A stretch of 64,000 nucleotides of DNA from Typha latifolia. Lineage: Eukaryota > Streptophyta > Magnoliopsida > Poales > Typhaceae. Shown piece after piece: positions 46,681 to 58,394 of the stretch. Where the stretch lies: contig CM034100.1 of NCBI GenBank assembly GCA_019914945.1, positions 9,745,096 through 9,809,095 of the forward strand. Direction: 5' to 3'. Position 1 is the first letter of the stretch. Every line of letters starts with the position of its first letter. Below the pieces are notes generated by a model. It was not told where the DNA came from and did not search any database. It saw only the letters and a program-made list of their open reading frames with translations. The translations under genes were made by a program, and so were the position numbers.

Positions 46681-49350
46681 CTTCGATGTGATGAGAGTTT
46701 CACCCCTGGTCATCAGTATTCTAAACCAATCGGGAGTGTGATGCTTATCGATGGTATTGACGAGGATGATGAGGTTATTGATGATGGAGAGTGTCCAGAG
46801 GAGGTCCATGAGGAGACCGTTGAGGAGGGCGTGGAGAAAGATATCCAAGCTGAAATATTGATGCGTGCATATTCAGGTACTTCTGCGCCAAGGACGTTAC
46901 GAGTAGAGGGACTCATTAGAAAGTATTATGTGCACATCCTCATCGATTCGAGCAGTACACACAACTTTTTAGATGAGAGGTTAGTAAGGAGATTGGGTTT
47001 GGATGCCGAACTGACCACGGGATTTGACGTTGCTATTGGAGACGGCACGAAGCTTAAGGCAGAGAGCTTGTGTCACTGGGTCGGTATACGGGTTTAAGGA
47101 TGACATCATTGTGGACTTGTATCTATTGGCGCTGTGAGGAGTGGTCATTGTCATTGGTACTTAGTGGTCACAGAGTTTGGGACCCGTCACATTTGATTTC
47201 CGGAGCATATGGAGGAAATTTAGACAAGAAAACAAAGATGTGCGGCTTGATAGCGTTTAGTCTTCGCCGATTCCTGCAATGCAACCTATGAAGGGGCTGC
47301 CTTGTGCGTATGATTTGGACTATCTTTTTCAGTTATGACCAGCAGAAAATTAGCCTCAAACGAGTTCAGGTACTACCATTGAATTGTCTAATTTATTAGA
47401 TAACTTTTCTGAACTATTTAAGGAGCCGTAGGAGTTGCTACCGAGGAGAGCGGCGGACTATCGCATAGAAATTGTATCCGAGGCTACAACGGTGAACGTG
47501 AGGCCATATCAGTATCCACATGTGCAAAAAGAAGTTATCTCAATGATGGTAGCCAAGATATTGGAGCAAGGTCTCATTCAACCAAGTCATAGCTCATATT
47601 CATCCCCTCTGCTTTTAGTGCGAAAAATGATGGGACATGGTATTTTTATGTCGACTATCGGGCACTAAACACTATTACCGTCAAGGACTAGTATCACATT
47701 CCGGTTATCAAGGAGTTGCTAGACGAACTTGTAGGAGCGACTATATTTAGTAAGCTTAACTTGAGGGCCGAGTATCATCAAATTAGAGTTCACCCGGCGG
47801 ATGTGCACAAAACTGCATTTCAGACTCTGGACGGGCATTACGAGTTCCAGGTGATGCCTTTTTGTCTCACCAATGCTCCAGCAACCTTTCAAGGCCTCAT
47901 GAATGATATATTTTGGCCTCTCTTGGTATTTTTTGATGATATTTTAGTGTATAGTATAACTGAATTGGAGAATTGGCAACATTTGGAGGATGTGCTGGAT
48001 TTGTTGAAGCAAAACCAATTGAAGATCAAGAAGTCTAAGTGCCTATGGGGAGTACCACAAGTGGAGTATTTAGGCCATATCATTTCAGCAGATGGTGTAG
48101 CGGTGGATCATCAAAAGGTTGCATGTATGACCGCTTGGCCTATTCCTACTAGTACCCTCCGGGTTGAGAGGATTTTGGGGCGGACCAGATATTATTGATG
48201 CTTTATCACCGGATATGGCAAGATCACTGCTCCTCTAACTTCTTTAGAGGATATGGCAAGACCGCTCCTCTAACTTCATCAACGGATATGGGAAGGACTC
48301 TTCTAGATGGACGGATGAAAACACTTCAGCCTTTAAAAAATTGAAAACAGCAATGATGACATTGTGGAATGTGATGCGTCGGGTGTTTGTATAGGAGCTG
48401 TACTTATGCAAGGAGGATGTCCCATAGCCTTTCTTAGTAAGGTTTTGTCACAAAAATCTCAGCAATTATCGACTTATAAGAGAGAGATGTTGGCAATTCA
48501 TTTATCCGAACCGATCAAAGGAGCCATCCATACTTTATGGGACAATGTATACACACTCTGGCACAGCAACGATGGGTCACAAAATTGCTGGGATATGATT
48601 ATGAAATCCAATACAAGAAGGGAATGGAAAATAGAGCAGCGGATGCACTATCGCACTAACCCGATACCGCTGAGCTTGCAGCCTATTCTTCTCCTGCATT
48701 TTCCTTCCTTGATGAGCTGAGGTATGCATGTACATCTGACCTAGATATTTTTAGATTGTTGTAGGAGGTGTTGGATGATCCAGAGTGCCATCTAGAGTTG
48801 GAGAATCAAAGCGGCTTGCTGCTGGACCGTAGATGCATTCGGGTGCCCGCAAATGAAGGATTGCGGCAAAAATTATTGGATCACTTCCACAAAACTCTAG
48901 AGGCTGGTCAAGAGGGTGTCTTGAGGATTTATAAGAGAATATCTCAGAGTTACATGTGGCCAGGATTGAGGCGGGATGTGAAGTGTTTTGTCCGTGCTTG
49001 CGAAGTCTGTCAAAGGGCTAAATCAACCACATTGAAATAGGCCAGATTACTTCAGCCTTTACCTATACCGTACCACATTTGGGAGGATATTTCTATGGAT
49101 TTCATAAAGTGTCTTCCGCTGGTATGTGGTTATTCCGTTATCTTTGTGGTGGTTGACAGATTGAGCAATTTATGCGCACTTTTTGGCATTGTCGCATTCG
49201 TTTTCAGCCAAGTCAGTGGCAGAAATTTTTGTTAGAGATATTGCTCAATTACATGGTAGGCTATCTACGATTGTCTTGGATCGTGATCGTGTATTTATGA
49301 GCAACTTTTGGACGGAGATTTTCAGATTGCAGGGGACTCGATTGAACTAC
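46681..49350 (+). pseudogene. A-family gypsy pol fused downstream of copia gag
   Basis: Begins inside a gypsy CCHC knuckle (RCDESFTPGHQ, last Cys changed), then protease with LIDSSSTHNFLDERL (about 46940-46980). RT is mostly open at 47435-48198 with a frameshift near 47630 and an intact catalytic FFDDILVYS. RNase H at 48240-48680 is damaged by a small local duplication of a CTCCTCTAACTTC unit. Integrase is open at 48768-49040 (HFHKTLEAG, CEVCQRAK), then frameshifted. It stops at the third catalytic region, where an LTR follows at 49351. Confidence 0.8.
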
Positions 49351-49850
49351 AGTTAGGATCTATTCTTACTGATTAGATGTTTATTTTCATTAAAATAAAA
49401 TTTCTGTAAGTCGCGTTCGAATGCAAGAGGGGTCGCGTTCGAACGCCCTTGCGAACGCCTGCATTAGGTTCACAAATACACAGAACGCATATTGTGCATT
49501 CAAACGTGGTCGGGCGAGTTCGAACGCTCGCGTTCGCACATACAGAGAACGTCTTTTGGTGCGTTCGAACGCGATCGGGCCGTGTTCGAACACGATCGGG
49601 CGTGTTCGAACACGATTGAGCGTGTTCGAACGCGATCGACGAGAATCCTCTAGAATTAGGTTTTCATATTGTTTTAGGACTTGTTGGCTACTCTTTATAA
49701 ATATGTGGATGGCAGCCAACTTCATTATGCTATTGGATTATTGATTTTTTGCCTCCTATCTTCTCTCTAGACTTCTCCATCCTCCCTCTTCACCATCCTT
49801 CCACCTCTTCAGTTGGTAAAGTTTCTCCTAACTTCTAATCTCCCTCGACT
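49351..49850 (+). repeat. A-family LTR, both ends cut
   Basis: Starts AGTTAGGATC (first nine bases of the LTR missing), palindromes 49410-49640, TATA-like TATAAATATG near 49697. It ends at TCCCTCGACTT. Confidence 0.75.
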
Positions 49851-50485
49851 TAGTTTAAATTTAAAAAAAAAATCCAAATCCTCAAGATCTTCATCTTTTT
49901 CATCAAAATTTTCACTTCAAACCCTTTTAAAGTCTTTTGGCCGAAACTTCAAGATTTTCTTCACTTTTTGCGAGGTATGATCATTCATCAATTTTCTTAT
50001 TTTTTATTCAATTAAGCCTCTTGATCTTAATTGATTTCGTGCGGTTTCGAGTTTTGATCATGTTAAAGTTAATATCTTGATGTTTCTTGTGCGATTGAAT
50101 GTGATATCTTAGCGTTTTCAAGTGAAAGATGGGTTTCAATTAGGGCCTTCATGGTTTCTCCATCGTCAGTTTCCTCTGAGTTCCTAGTCTTTGGCATTTG
50201 TGGCAAAAAGGGGGAGAGTGTCTAGGTGTCTACGTGTGTAGGGGGGAGAGTATGGTAATAGGGGGAGAGTGTCTAGTGTGTCGTGTGTGGTGCGAATTTA
50301 AAGTTTTAGAGTTTATGTGTGTAGGGGGAGCATGGCAATAGGGGGAGTTTATTAGAGTCTTTCTGTCTTTCTAATCTTGCTTATAATTTGCTTGGAGAAA
50401 TTGTGAACTTTGTCTGTTTAAGTACTTTTGAACTTATGCTCCATTGATAACTTGTGGTTGGATTGTTTATTCATTTCAAGTTATT
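49851..50485 (+). other. Unassigned copia-like 3' region with repeated purine tracts
   Basis: AT-rich, then several AGGGGGAG-type purine tracts between 50207 and 50350, the first being GGCAAAAAGGGGGAGAG. Sireviruses (a copia lineage) are known for such polypurine tracts before the 3' LTR. No LTR follows. Confidence 0.4.
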
Positions 50486-50486
50486 T

Positions 50487-52003
50487 TCACTTGATCTTGG
50501 ATTGGTATATGTTTATTTGTAGGGATTGATGTGCAAAATATTCTAGTCTTGTTGATTGCTCATCCACATATATTTGTGCCACAACTAAACTCTTGTTCAA
50601 CCGCCTAATGAACAATGTCTTGTCCACTTCCCCTCGAGTGAACCCCGCATCCACTAAAAAAGTGGTCAACTTCTCAGACCAAGCTCTTGGAGCTTGTTTT
50701 AGCCCGTAAAGGGCCTTTTTTAGTTTAAACACATGAGAAGGAAATTTTTGATCTTCGAAACCTTTCGGTTGTTCCACATAAACATCTTCATTCAGAGTAC
50801 CATTCAAGAAAGCACTTTTAACATCCATTTGAAACAATTTAAATTTTAAGTGATAAGCAATAGCAAGCAGTATACGAATAGATTCTAATTTAGCAACAGG
50901 AGCAAATGTCTCATCAAAATCTATACCCTCAACCTGAGTATATCCTTGTGATACGAGTCTAGCTTTATTTCGAACTATATTGCCAAGTTCATCACTTTTA
51001 TTTTTTGTAAATCTATTTTGTTCCAATGATGTTCACATTCTTAGGTCTAGGAACTAAATACCAAACATCATTCCTAGAAAATTGCTCTAATTCCTCATGC
51101 ATAGCATTAACCCAGGAATCGTCTAACAATGCTTCCTTCACATTTTTAGGTTCAAAAGAAGATGTATAACAAATAAATGATACCTCACTTTTGATTTGTC
51201 ATCTTGTCTTAATTGGTTCATTCATGTCTCCGATCACTTGTGATAGTGGATAATTTGATTTCACTCTGGCAGATGGTTCCGGTACATTGCAGTCTTCTTT
51301 GTTCATTTCAACTTTGTTCTCGTCCTGATTCTCAATTTCCAGATCAAGCTCCTTTCCTATTTCTTCGTCATATGTATCTGCAGAAACAGAAATAAGAGTA
51401 GCTTCAGTTAAATCAGTCGTGGATTCATCTATCATAACATTAGCAGATTCCATAACAGTAGAAGTGTCAAAATTAAATACTCTGTAGGCTCTGCTATTAT
51501 TCGAATACCCTAAGAAGATGCCTTCGCGACTTCTAGTGTCAAATTTAGTCAAATATTCTCGATAACGCAAAATATAACATTTACTACCAAAAACTCGAAA
51601 ATATTAAACACTAGGTTTCTTACCTTTCCAGATTTCATAAGCAGTCATTTTTGTACCTAGTCTTAGATAAACACAATTTATCACATGTACTGCTGTATTG
51701 ACCGCCTCTGCCCAAAACCTTTGAGTAAACTTTTTAGCGTGAAGCATAACCCTAGCCATTTCCTGCACAACTCGGTTCTTTCTTTCAACAATCCCGTTCT
51801 ATTGTGGAGTTATAGGAGTTGAAAACTCATGTTGAATACCAAGAGAATCGCAAAATATAGAAAAATTTTCATTTTCAAATTCTTTACCATGATCAGAATG
51901 AATCCTAACTAGGGTTGTAGATTTTTCATTCTGCAATTTTAAGCATAGTGATTTAAAAATTTCAGACTTCTCACGTAGAAAGGCAACCCAGGTATATCTC
52001 GAG
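50487..52003 (-). pseudogene. Copia pol remnant (integrase and reverse transcriptase)
   Basis: Read leftward: integrase core 51799-52003 (SRYTWVAFLREKSEIFK, SDHGKEFENENF with a catalytic Asp); integrase end 51199-51570 (GIFLGYSNNSRAYRVFN); RT 50487-51026 (GYTQVEGIDFDETFAPVAKL, MDVKSAFLNGTLNEDVYV, LYGLKQAPRAW). RT ends at QIYVDE, that is, inside the catalytic Y-V-D-D box. At the 5' side it is joined to gypsy gag at 52004. Confidence 0.85.
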
Positions 52004-52352
52004 ACCATCGATGAGCATTGCACTCCCGATTGGTTTGGAACACCGATGACCGGGAATGAAACGTTCATCGCATCGAAAACAAATGTCCTTCACTCTTCCC
52101 TCCTCCACCTAGGCAGGTATGAGAATTCGAACGGGGGGTCTTGAGCCTCCTCTAACATCAGAAGGGGGTATCAAAGGTGGTAATACTTTAGTACTAGTAG
52201 TCGTTATTTTTTAACCCGCAGAATTTCCAGCCAGCGTTCTAGGCGCAAACCGCCAATCTCGGTTGCCCCAACTTGCTTTCACTGCCATCTTGAGAGCCTT
52301 GTGCTTTTGCTCCATTCTCACGGCCTTCTTGAAGGCCTCCTCAAGAGTGGTA
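52004..52352 (-). pseudogene. A3 gypsy gag, C-terminal part
   Basis: PTTLEEAFKKAVRMEQKHKA then a stop and CFRCDERFIPGHRCSKPIGS. It continues the gag at 57563-58394 once E1 and one copy of GGACA are removed, and ends at MLIDG where copia integrase starts. Confidence 0.8.
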
Positions 52353-52357
52353 GGACA

Positions 52358-53283
52358 TGTTACGATCTTCTCTTTGGGGCTAAGGCTCTGATACCAGCTT
52401 GATACGATCTGGCGCGGAACTTTGAAATTAGATCCCAAAATATGCTGTTGTCGGATCGACGTGAGATTTTGATATGTTTTAGGCCCGGAAAAGAGCTTTC
52501 CAACAAATCTAGTTACAGGCGAATCGGAGTTGGGGATCTCGAGATATCGTTCGTTTAGTGGACGAACGTCAGGATGCTCTATTTTGGATTCGTGGATGGA
52601 GGCACGAGATCCTAGGTAATGGTGGATGGTGGTGGACCGGCGTTAATGTGGTGGCACCGGTGAAAAGTGATGGTGGAACGATTGTGGTTGATGGAAGGAT
52701 TAGGGCAAGTGTTGGATAGAATGGACGAAGGGGGAGAAGAGGGCCACCCCTAAGGGACTAGGGTGATTAGCCGGACGAGGGAGGTTAGAAGCGGCGTCGC
52801 CGGGGATTGAGAGAACGGGAGCGAAGAAGACGAAGGAGGCAAGGCAAAACTCAATCTCAATAATCAATCCTAATTTTGGTTGCCCTACACATCCTTTTAT
52901 AGGCTAACCAACAACTCACATTAACCCTAAAACACAATTTTCGCCGACCGCGTTCGAACTCGCCCGACCGCGTTCGAACGCACCGAATTAGCTCTTCTGG
53001 ACTTGCGAACGCGATGCAGGCGTTCGAACGCGTGATCGAACGCGCCTGTCGGTATTTGCGAACACGATGCAGGCGTTCACAGTACGTTCGAACGCACAGT
53101 ACATTCTCTTCTCCACGTTCACAACCCCGTTCACAAACCACGTTCGAACTCACTCCACCCGCGTTCGAACGCGACTTACAGAAAACTTATTTTAATGGAA
53201 ATTAAACACTAAAACATGAAATAAAAACACTCCTAAAGTGAATCCATGCTCGAGACGACGTCGGTGAAGTCCGAATCATATCA
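52358..53283 (-). repeat. E1 3' LTR
   Basis: 926 bp; plus-strand edges TGTTACGATC and CATATCA. The TATA box TATAAAA lies on the minus strand at 52894-52900, palindromes at 52940-53180. A primer-site copy is embedded at 52384-52396. Confidence 0.9.
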
Positions 53284-53289
53284 ATCCAC

Positions 53290-54885
53290 CACGCTTCCGC
53301 AACCTTGTCCTCAAGGTTTGAAGTTTGGAAAGACTATGATATCTGACTCTAGCTCCCAGGTAGACTCGTCAGTAGATTTGCCCAGCCACTCAATTAGCAC
53401 TTCAGTTTCTAATCTGGTCCCATGGCGTCTTCTCCTACGGTCTAATACTCGGACCGGTTCAGTGGGGCCATCCTCCTCCATTAGTTCGGGTAAGGCCGAA
53501 CCCACCACCTAGTTAGGCCCGATCTGGGCCTTCAATGCTGATACATGGAAGACCGGATGTATCCTGGTTCCTTCAGGTAGGTCCAACCGATAAGCTACTG
53601 GACCAATTCGTTGTAACACTCGGTACGGACCGTAGTACTTGTAACCCAACTTTTGGTTCAAAATTGGTCTCAATGTGGATTGCCGATAGGGTTGAGCTCG
53701 AACGAACACCAATTGGTCCACCTCAAATTCTCGCTCACGTCGGCCTGTGTCATGGGTTTGCTTCATGCGGTTTTGGGCTGTGGCTATGTGAGTCTTGAGC
53801 AGTCTCAATGTTTCATCTCGATCAGCAAGCTCCAAGTCAAGCTCGGTCCTATCCGCCGCCGCGAGTCTATCATAGGCACGCAAGACAGGGGGAGTGCGCC
53901 CATAAACTGCCTGAAAGGGGGTCATGCCGATGCTAGAGTGATGAGCCGTATTGTATGACCACTCAGCCCATGGAAGGAATTTGACCCAATCCCTTGGTCG
54001 TTCCGCCACAAAGCATCGCAAGTATTGCTCCAGTCCGTGATTCACCACCTCGGTTTGGCCATCTGTCTCGGGGTGATAAGCTGAACTCAGGTTGATTTGA
54101 GTCCCTTGCAATCTGAAGAACTCGGACCAAAACTCACTGATGAAGATGCGATCCTGGTCTGACACGATCGTCCTAGGCATCCCATGCAAGCGTGCCACTT
54201 CCCGAACAAAAATTTCAGCAACCCTTTTTGCTGAAAACGGGTGAGATAATGTTATGAAATGAGCATATTTGCTTAGTCTATCCACCACAACCAACACCAC
54301 CGATTGTCCTCGAACCTCCGGCAGCCCCTCGATGAAGTCCATGGAGATATCCTCCCAAATACGCTCTGGTATCGGTAGTGGTTGTAGCAGCCCGCTAGGC
54401 TTGAGTGCCTCCGATTTGACTCGTTGGCAGATTTGACATTCACGCACATACTTCTTCACATCCATCTTCATCGCTGTCCATGTACAGTTTTGGGCCAGCC
54501 GCTTGTAGGTACGTAATACCCCTTCATGCCCTGCTATAGGAGTATCATGGAAGTGTGCCATCAATAGTCTCCGTAGCTCTTCGTTCCGGGGTACCTTGAT
54601 TCGCCCGCACTCTAGTACTAACCCATCGCGCTCCTCGTGCTCGGGGTGGCTTGAGGGGTTCTCTCTCAACTCCTCCATGAGTTGAACCAGCTCACTATCC
54701 TCTGCACTAGCTCTCCGCAGATCTGAGAAGAAAGGAAAGGTGGGCGCCGAGAAAGAAGCGAGCTCCCTTGCGACCCCTTCATTTGGAAGTTCAAGTAGCG
54801 ATTGGCTTCCATCTAGCAGCACTCTCTTGTCTTTTCTCCAAAACGTCAATGTGAGGCTTGTAAAATCAAATGTCACGGGCCCCAA
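53290..54885 (-). pseudogene. E1 integrase and chromodomain, fused in frame to protease tail
   Basis: One 458-residue open frame (54885-53509). It opens with the protease tail GPVTFDFTSL, passes an in-frame deletion near 54780 that removed RT and RNase H, then carries a complete integrase: zinc-binding HFHDTPIAGHEG and CQICQRVK; catalytic D in SMDFIEGLP, D in VSDQDRIF and E in ETDGQTEVV; then the C-terminal GPVAYRLDLPEGTRIHPV and FHVSAL. A TAG at 53506-53508 separates the chromodomain-like EVLIEWLGKSTDESTWELES (about 53335-53394). Integrase inserts element DNA, and the chromodomain guides it to marked chromatin in this family. Confidence 0.9.
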
Positions 54886-54894
54886 GCTTCGAAG

Positions 54895-56643
54895 CTATTG
54901 GGTCCCCAAAACAATATCGGCACCTTGCAAGGCCAACGGATAAAGATCCAATGTGAAAGTTTGGCCTTGCACCTTCAATTCTATACCTCCACAAATAAAA
55001 TATGCTCGCAATGTGGTGCCATCCCCGATTGTCACATCGAACCCTTCCATGGGTTCCAACTCGAGCCCAATCTTCCTAAGGAGCCTCTTGTCAATGAAGT
55101 TGTGGGTGGACCCGGTGTCAATCAAGATTCTCACTATGGTTTTCTTGACTACCCCGTTTACCCGCAAGGTTTTTGGCGCAGCTGTCCCCGAATAGGCGTG
55201 GAGGGAGATTTTGGCTATCATGTCCTCCACGGGTTGCTCCTCAGTTTCTTCTCCTTGATGTCCAGCCACATCTGCACCTTCAGCTGCAAACTCATCCTCC
55301 GCTTCCTCCAATCCATCGATTAGCATCACCGATCCCATCGGTTTAGCGCAGCGATGCCCGGGTACAAACTTCTCATCACAACGGAAGCATAGGCCCTTGG
55401 CTCTTCTTTCTTCTACTTGGGCTGGTGTGAGTGCTCGTCCCGGACCTCTAGGTGCATACTTCACATCTTGGGATGGCTTCAAGGGTGCTCGAGGAGGTAC
55501 CACTGTAGCAGCAACCCTTGGTACTCCGATAGTATTTCTCGCCGCTATGTTTGGTTGAGCTTGATTGCGGCTTCCTTGGCTCATCCAACTCTGTTTCAAG
55601 TGTATCTTCATGGCCCTATGTTTGTCTTCCATAAGCACCGCATCTTCGAAGGCCTCCTTTAAAGTTCTAGGCCTTAAAGCCCTCACATCGGCTTGTATGT
55701 CACCCCACAGCCCGGAGATGAAGGTGCTGCGAAGTTGCTGATCCGTCCATGGTGGATGACATCGGCTACTAATTTTCTCAAATTCTTCTTGGTATGACCC
55801 AACCGTGATCTTTTGCACCGTCTTTGAGAGGAGAGCATCAAAGTCTTCATATCCCGATGCTCCAAATCCCCGTGTGATATCGGCGCAAAATTCAGCCCAA
55901 GTTTCGATAGCCTCAGTGGCATTGGCTGCTCGAAACCAATGAAGCGCCGCATCCTCAAGGTGGAAGCTCGCAAGCATCACCTTGTACTCTTCCGCCGTTC
56001 CTTGGTATGCAAAGAATTGCTCCGCCCTATACAACCAATCGATCGGGTCGCCACCTTTGAACTTGGGGAATTCGAGACGCACGACTTGTCCACGGATGCC
56101 ATTGTCTCATTCCGGATCATGTCCTTGTCTAACCGGGGGAGGATGCACCATGAAGGGTTGATGATCCCTCCTTCGGTTTTGATTAACTTGTTGTGGTTCC
56201 GGATCGTATTGACCCGCCCACGGATCTTGATCTCCAAGGCGGTCTCCATAGTGGTTCACCCGTCGGATGGGTTCACCTACAACTGGACCTGGTGTAACCA
56301 TCCTTGCTTGCCTCTGCCCATAGGGTGGTGGTAGCAGCGGCTCTTGTGGTTGCAAAGGCTGAACCGGTGGCGGTGGGTTCAAGGGGGTGGACTCGCGTCG
56401 TGGGGTCGATGGTGCTTTCTCGTTCGCCCGTAGTTTCCGCATCATCTCCATCATCATTTGGTTGTTGATGGCCAATTGCTCTGAAATAGACCCCAACATG
56501 GCTTGAACGCTAGGTTCTTCCGTATTCTGATTAGATCGGGCGGTTCCATGGGTGGAAGTCCTTGCAATCGTTTCTCCCTCCTCTATTGGGAGAATCTCTT
56601 CTTCATCATCTCGCCGTACAGCCATGGATCTGGTTGTCGTCAT
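54895..56643 (-). pseudogene. E1 gag and protease
   Basis: Starts MTTTRSMAVRRDDEEEILPI at 56643. One TGA near 56107 (after HDPE) interrupts it, then a 395-residue open frame follows: Retrotrans_gag domain (WLYRAEQFFAYQGTAEEYKV, FHLEDAALHWFRAAN, FEKISSRCHPPWTDQQLR), CCHC knuckle CFRCDEKFVPGHRC, acidic linker and retropepsin with RILIDTGSTHNFIDKRLL. A TAG where the family has Trp (VLGTQ-stop) separates it from the integrase frame. Only two point stops disturb an otherwise intact Gag-PR. Confidence 0.88.
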
Positions 56644-56668
56644 TGGAAGCGCTTGTGCGAGGAAAGGT

Positions 56669-56681
56669 GGCTCTGATACCA
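56669..56681 (-). promoter_or_regulatory. E1 primer-binding site
   Basis: The plus strand GGCTCTGATACCA is three bases inside the LTR edge at 56685. A second copy (56711-56723) lies within the LTR. Confidence 0.85.
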
Positions 56682-56684
56682 GAT

Positions 56685-57557
56685 TGTTACGATCTTCTCT
56701 TTGGGGCTAAGGCTCTGATACCAGCTTGATACGATCTGGCACGGAACTTTGAAATTAGATCCCAAAATATGCTGTCGTCGGATCGACGTGAGATTTTGAA
56801 ATGTTTTAGGCCCGGAAAAGAGCTTTCCAACAAATCTAGTTACAAACGAATCGAAGTTGGGGATCTCGAGATATCGTTCGTTTAGTGGACGAACATCAGG
56901 ATGCTCTGTTTTGGATTCGTGGATGGAGGCACGAGATCCTAGGTAATGGTGGATGGTGGTGGACCGGCGTTAATGTGGTGGCACCGGTGAAAAGTGATGG
57001 TGGAACGATTGTGGTTGATGGAAGGATTAGGGCAAGTGTTGGATAGATTGGACGAAGGGGGAGAAGAGGGCCACCCCTAAGGGACTAGGGTGATTAGCCG
57101 GACGAGGGAGGTTAGAAGCGGCGTCGCCGGGGATTGAGAGAACGGGAGCGAAGAAGACGAAGGAGGCAAGGCAAAACTCAATCTCAATAATCAATCCTAA
57201 TTTTGGTTGCCCTACACATCCTTTTATAGGCTAACCAACAACTCACATTAACCCTAAAACACAATTTTCGCCGATCGCGTTCGAACTCGCCCGACCGCGT
57301 TCGAACGCACCGAATTAGCTCTTCTGGACTTGCGAACGCGATGCAGGCGTTCACAGTGCGTTCGAACGCACAGTACATTCTCTTCTCCACGTTCACAACC
57401 CCGTTCACAAACCGCGTTCGAGCTCACTCCACCCGCGTTCGAACCCGACTTACAGCAAACTTATTTTAATGGAAATTAAACACTAAAACATGAAATAAAA
57501 ACACTCCTAAAGTGAATCCATGCTCGAGACGACGTCGGTGAAGTCCGAATCGTATCA
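56685..57557 (-). repeat. E1 5' LTR
   Basis: 873 bp. It lacks one 53-bp palindrome-containing unit present in the 3' LTR. TATA box on the minus strand at 57232-57238 within CCTATAAAAGG; palindromes 57270-57440. Confidence 0.9.
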
Positions 57558-57562
57558 GGACA

Positions 57563-58394
57563 TAGAGCACAAACATCCACCTGTATCTCCTCCCGCAGCC
57601 GTGAAATGAATGTGCTTATCAATGTTGGTTCGGGCTAAGGTGGCTCGCAACAACTACTAACTCTTTCAAATTCTGCTTAGTACTCCAATATGGTTGTCCT
57701 CTTAACTATCTTGCTTAATGTGGCAGCAAAATCTCCGTATGATGCTGTCCCAAATCTGCGTGTAGTCCTCCTACAAAAGTCTGCCCAACCGGTAAATCCT
57801 CCACCATGAATAGCCGATCGATACCAATGCAATGTCGTTCCTTGGAGGTGAAAGCATGCCATTTCGACCTTTGCGTCCTCCACGGTCCCTTGACAATCAA
57901 AGTACTGTTCCACTTGAAACACCCAATCCGTCGAATCACCGCCTTGAAATTTTGGAAAGTCCAAACGTGCGGTTATCCCCCGAATAGCATTGTCGGGTTC
58001 ACAAATCCGGTCTAAACCTTTGTACTTATTGATTTCCTTCTCTGAATCCTCGAGCACGCTCATCACCATCTTTGAAGGGATCAACATCATCCTCTAAATG
58101 CAAATCCTCTTCATCGACGAAGCACACCAATGTTGCACGCCCCTCGGGTTCCACCACAGCAGGTCTTGGGTTGTGAATCGAAGGTGGGGGATGATGTGTA
58201 GGCACAGGTAAAGGAGGATCATTGAAATTAACATGTCATACCTGGACCTATGGGGTATCGGTTCGGTGTGGTCCCACCGCTGGTCCTTCTTAAGGCACCG
58301 ATCTTCGTCGAGGAGATGACGAAGCCAATCGGTTTATGACATATTCCTTAAAAACATTATGATCATTCTGTATTGCGTCAACCATATGCAGCAA
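57563..58394 (-). pseudogene. A3 gypsy gag, N-terminal part
   Basis: Reading leftward: VDAIQNDHNVFKEYVINRLA near 58320-58380, a Pro-rich stretch (PPLPVPTHHPPPSIHNPRP) near 58160-58220, then the gag domain open over 137 residues at 57677-58090 (LDFPKFQGGDSTDWVFQVEQ, FHLQGTTLHWYRSA). It ends VDVCALC at E1. Several stops in the outer parts. Confidence 0.75.

Larger units (their letters stand above)
52358..57557 (-). mobile_element. E1, young gypsy element lacking RT, nested in A3 gag
   Basis: LTRs 56685-57557 (5') and 52358-53283 (3') with perfect 5-bp TSD GGACA (52353-52357 and 57558-57562). Internal region: gag-protease, a deletion of RT and RNase H, integrase and chromodomain. The LTRs look about 98% alike outside a 53-bp indel, so it is the most recent insertion in the window. 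Confidence 0.92.

Noticed and set aside
52940..53180. TTCGAA repeats considered as heat-shock elements
   Set aside because: The heat-shock consensus needs two bases between TTC and GAA; here they abut.
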